Shown here: piece after piece, positions 62,435-64,000 of the stretch
Position numbering within the stretch: the stretch's first letter is position 1
How the letters are laid out: each line of letters begins with the position of its first letter
Assembly: GCA_041676625.1 (NCBI GenBank)
Contig: JBAYRN010000001.1
Span: forward strand, 1-64,000
Direction of reading: 5' to 3'
Length of the DNA stretch: 64,000 nt
Source of the DNA: JAEXNA01 sp041676625
GTDB taxonomy: Bacteria; Vulcanimicrobiota; Xenobia; Xenobiales; JADMJV01
Position numbers and translations under genes: made by a program
The notes under the pieces: model-generated
Database searches by the model: none
What the model was told of the DNA's origin: nothing
The model's input: the letters and a program-made list of their open reading frames with translations, nothing else

Positions 62435-64000
62435 TTACAACCTGCACCTTGAGTTAGAGTTCCCTCGTTCGGTGATCTGGTCCACCCTGATGCAGTCGGT
62501 TTTCTCGATCTGCTCCAGGGCAACCTCTACCGCGCGAGCCAGTTGGGGATCTTTCCCTGCGCGCCAGTCCTGAGGTCGGATCTCGATCTCTTCATCGGGA
62601 TCGGTCCCGTAATTTTCTACCCCCCACCCTACGTCGGGAAACCAGAACGCAAATTCGGGCTGAGTGGTGACCGTGCCGTCCACCAGGGAATGGCGCGGCC
62701 AGATCCCGATGGTGCCACCCCAGGTGCGTTTGCCAAGTAGTGGGCCCAGCCCCAGTAGCTTGAAGCAGTGGCTGAAGATATCGCCGTCGGAGCCCGCTTG
62801 TTCGTTGGTGATGGCCACCAGCGGTCCGGCCAGCGATTCCTGGGGGTAGGGAATGGGAGCGCCCCAGCGCTGCACGTCGAAACCGATGCGCCGGCGCTGC
62901 AGTTTCTCCAGCAAAAGCCCTGAGACGTTGCCCCCACCGTTGTAGCGAACGTCGACGATCAGGCCGTCCCGTTCCACCTCGGAATAAAAGGAGCGATGAA
63001 ACTCGGCAAAGCCGTCCGGCCCCATGTTGGGGATATGGAGGTAGCCCACTTTGCCGTCAGAGAGTTCGTGGACCTTGCGCTTGTTTCTCTCCACCCACTC
63101 CCGATAGCGCACCGGTGTCTCTCGTTTGAGGGCCAGCACCACTACATCTTCGGGTTTGGGTTTGCCTTTGCCGCGATGGGAGGAGCGCCTGACCACGGTG
63201 AGGGTGACCCTCTGCTCGGCTTGATTGACCAGGAATTTTTCGCAGGGTTCCGTGGGGGAAACCGGATGCCCATTGACCGCGGTGAGCACGTCGCCCGGCT
63301 CCAGGGGGTGGTGAAGGACCCGCAAAGGAGAGGTCTCGGTTTCTGAACGGGGGTCCCCCTCGGCGATCTCCAGGATCCTGTATCCTCGGGCTCGTCCGTC
63401 CCATTTGAGGGTGGCGGCCAGTTTCCCCTGGGCGTAGTAGGGGCCTGGCCGGTAGTCTCCTCCGTATTCGTAGGCGTGGGAGGTGCCGAGTTCGCCCTGG
63501 AACTCCCACAGCAGATCGGAAAACTCCCGGCGAGTGGCGATGCGATCGAGCAGGGGAGAATACCGCTTGAGCACTTCGTTCCAGTCGATGGAGGCCATCT
63601 TGGGGTCCCAGAAGTGGTCCCGCATCAGTCGCCAGGCCTCTCGCAGCATCTGTTGCCACTCCAGTTGGGGTTTGACCGAGACCTTGATCCGGTTGAGATC
63701 GAGCCACCCCGAAGCGCGGTTTTGACCCCTCCCGTTTCCGGCGTTCATTTTATCGGTTCGTACCACCCGAAGCGCGTTGTCGCTGCGGTAGATCAAGGTG
63801 GAGCGATCCAGGGAGAGATCGAATCCGGAGATGGCCGTGAAGGGCTTGGCGAGCTCCTGGCTCTTGAAATCGTAAGTCTCCAGGATGGCTTCGGGGCCAT
63901 TCTTGGGAGTTCGGGCCGTGGCCAACACCGAGCGCACCGGCGATTTACCCAGGATCACCTTTCCCTTGACCGCCAGCACACCAAAATAGCGTCCTTCATC
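62435..64000 (-). CDS. Tricorn-type S41 protease, C-terminal part (runs off the window)
   Basis: The minus-strand frame is open from the window edge and ends at 62435, giving about 521 C-terminal residues. In order there are a beta-propeller remnant, a C1 helical domain (LREAWRLMRDHFWDPKM), a PDZ-like domain (LEPGDVLTAVNGHPVSP) and the S41 catalytic domain. The catalytic Ser lies in NEQAGSDGD, and the acid residue is in GVENYGTDPDEE. Together these are the tricorn protease C-terminal half; tricorn digests small peptides released by the proteasome-like system or other proteases. Confidence 0.88.
   Translation of the reverse strand, partial: DEGRYFGVLAVKGKVILGKSPVRSVLATARTPKNGPEAILETYDFKSQELAKPFTAISGFDLSLDRSTLIYRSDNALRVVRTDKMNAGNGRGQNRASGWLDLNRIKVSVKPQLEWQQMLREAWRLMRDHFWDPKMASIDWNEVLKRYSPLLDRIATRREFSDLLWEFQGELGTSHAYEYGGDYRPGPYYAQGKLAATLKWDGRARGYRILEIAEGDPRSETETSPLRVLHHPLEPGDVLTAVNGHPVSPTEPCEKFLVNQAEQRVTLTVVRRSSHRGKGKPKPEDVVVLALKRETPVRYREWVERNKRKVHELSDGKVGYLHIPNMGPDGFAEFHRSFYSEVERDGLIVDVRYNGGGNVSGLLLEKLQRRRIGFDVQRWGAPIPYPQESLAGPLVAITNEQAGSDGDIFSHCFKLLGLGPLLGKRTWGGTIGIWPRHSLVDGTVTTQPEFAFWFPDVGWGVENYGTDPDEEIEIRPQDWRAGKDPQLARAVEVALEQIEKTDCIRVDQITERGNSNSRCRL

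Overview
The window is a compact, GC-rich stretch of chromosome from a Gram-negative bacterium. The evidence for an outer membrane is an LptD/OstA-like barrel protein, a lipoprotein with a classical lipobox, type IV pilin-like genes and a PilQ/AmiC-type AMIN domain. The genes alone do not fix the phylum; a deep-branching or Acidobacteria/Myxococcota-like lineage fits, but this is a guess. Neighbouring genes overlap by 4 bases at ATGA/GTGA junctions, and six of eight convergent pairs overlap by exactly 4 bases at shared stop codons. No rRNA, tRNA, CRISPR array or intact insertion sequence was seen.

Layout. 1-1444 (minus): part of a PilX-like pilus protein, a broken prepilin gene, a terminator and a secreted AMIN-domain protein. 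1587-9547: a GAF-GGDEF diguanylate cyclase, LptD-like protein, lipoprotein, CvpA-family protein, hydantoinase/dihydropyrimidinase (minus), uracil phosphoribosyltransferase and secreted proteins of unknown function. 9614-13277: three pilin-like genes (PilV/GspI-, PilW/GspJ- and PilX-like). 13288-17780: TIGR01777-type epimerase, a small zinc-ribbon membrane protein, a GH31 glycosidase and an amphi-Trp protein. 17777-25416 (minus): an operon running HflX, a four-FHA protein, a GH3 hexosaminidase and a fusion that looks like NuoI with a GltD-type flavoprotein inserted. 25545-46295 (plus): REC-PAS-GGDEF-EAL protein, membrane histidine kinase, a coiled-coil protein of about 3,225 residues and a TPR protein of 2,431 residues. 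This last block is the best candidate for an undescribed system.

46292-53624: TrmJ-like rRNA/tRNA methyltransferase and a partner, tsaE-tsaB-rimI, a YitT transporter, about 800 bases of gene-free repeats, tsaD, and an amidoligase fused to a class I glutamine amidotransferase. 53705-57120: an unknown gene, an orphan urocanase and a two-domain dCTP deaminase. 57309-58809: a repeat-rich accessory patch with two paralogous 61-residue Arg-rich proteins, a mini-ORF, terminators, an inverted repeat, a second inverted copy of the 62-base repeat family and an Rpn-type nuclease relic. 58907-64000: a carrier-domain/sulfotransferase protein whose carrier lacks its serine, a 646-residue protein of unknown function, a thioredoxin and the C-terminal part of a tricorn-type protease.

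How they fit. The t6A tRNA-modification genes (tsaB, tsaD, tsaE) with rimI are housekeeping, as are upp, hflX and dCTP deaminase. Two cyclic-di-GMP enzymes, a histidine kinase, an FHA scaffold and two giant protein-interaction proteins point to a heavy investment in signalling and cell organisation. Two pilin-like gene sets suggest a type IV pilus or pseudopilus. These links come from gene neighbourhood and are inference.
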